A DNA stretch of 15,656 bases from Bacteroidota bacterium (GTDB taxonomy: Bacteria > Bacteroidota > Bacteroidia > Flavobacteriales > Crocinitomicaceae), in contig JAKQEZ010000692.1 of assembly GCA_029558435.1 (NCBI GenBank), positions 1 through 15,656 of the forward strand. The letters are read 5' to 3'. Of the stretch, positions 15,600 through 15,656 are shown in pieces. How positions within the stretch are numbered: the stretch's first letter is position 1; each line of letters opens with the position of its first letter. The notes under the pieces are model-generated. The model had not been told where the DNA came from. It ran no database searches and worked only from the letters and a program-made list of their open reading frames with translations. The translations under genes and the position numbers were made by a program.

Positions 15600-15656
15600 T
15601 AACGTTTTGGCGCTTGGCGCAGTGGCGGATTTCGGAGCACAAAACTGTCAATACAC
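15600..15656. repeat. Inverted-repeat element B (left part only, cut by window end)
   Basis: The sequence starts GCAGGTAACG, the reverse complement of the right end of element A (GTTACCTGC). It then parallels the left arm of element A (TAACG, TTTG, CAGTG, GGCGG), and at 15638-15650 GCACAAAACTGTC matches the inner block GCACTAAACTGTC of element A at 12 of 13 positions. The right arm lies outside the window, so folding cannot be confirmed here. Confidence 0.65.

Larger units (their letters stand above)
15185..15656. other. Upstream region of the T9SS genes with repeated elements
   Basis: About 470 bases contain no convincing gene. The part up to about 15430 is the leader and promoter region of the metalloprotease gene, including a G-rich run (TGCGGTGGGTGGGGG near 15253-15267). 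From 15444 it holds copy 3 of the hairpin family, and from 15600 the start of the second inverted-repeat element, cut by the window end. Confidence 0.7.

Noticed and set aside
15409..15651. Short - strand frame at the right edge.
   Set aside because: It runs through the copy 3 hairpin and the start of element B, with a low-complexity Lys/Gln-rich product and no domain.

Overview
The window reads as chromosomal DNA of an AT-rich member of the Bacteroidota. Three secreted proteins end in type IX secretion (T9SS) type A sorting domains, coding starts lack strong Shine-Dalgarno sequences, and one upstream region carries a TAnnTTTG-like promoter box. The species cannot be named from the sequence.

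Left part (1-939, + strand): three tightly packed small genes. A DUF2188-type protein is cut by the left window edge, a 73-residue Cys-rich zinc-ribbon-like protein follows after 3 bases, and a 160-residue protein overlaps that one by 4 bases. The last has the His...Asn-Cys arrangement of the permuted LRAT/NlpC-P60 fold and a C-terminal membrane helix. They converge on the next operon with only 30 bases between stop codons.

Middle (970-7330, - strand): a complete Type I restriction-modification operon in the order hsdR, hsdM, hsdS, followed by an accessory gene. HsdR (EcoEI-like) has nuclease and helicase motifs, HsdM has the DPACGTGG and NPPF motifs, and HsdS has two target-recognition domains. 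HsdS also carries an unusual C-terminal extension of about 200 residues that resembles the SocA/Panacea (DUF4065) fold. The last gene encodes a 164-residue Cys-rich protein. The genes are separated by 7 bases, a 4-base overlap and 10 bases, so they form one transcription unit that would make methylase, specificity and nuclease subunits together.

Gene-poor segment (7331-8236): this is the most unusual part. It holds two imperfect hairpins of one family, a 128-bp inverted-repeat element, and an array of about 11-13 degenerate 21-bp units running into the end of the next gene. A third hairpin of the same family, followed by the start of a second inverted-repeat element, closes the window on the right (15444-15656). 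The 7.8 kb between the two inverted-repeat elements may therefore be a module bounded by related non-coding elements in the same orientation.

Right part (8237-15184, - strand): a 245-residue protein of unknown function with an internal duplication lies downstream of a three-gene set of secreted T9SS cargo: a 1226-residue metzincin-type metalloprotease fused to a beta-helix-like region, a 510-residue beta-propeller-like protein, and a 288-residue protein. A perfect 15-bp hairpin separates the first two. The last two overlap by 4 bases.
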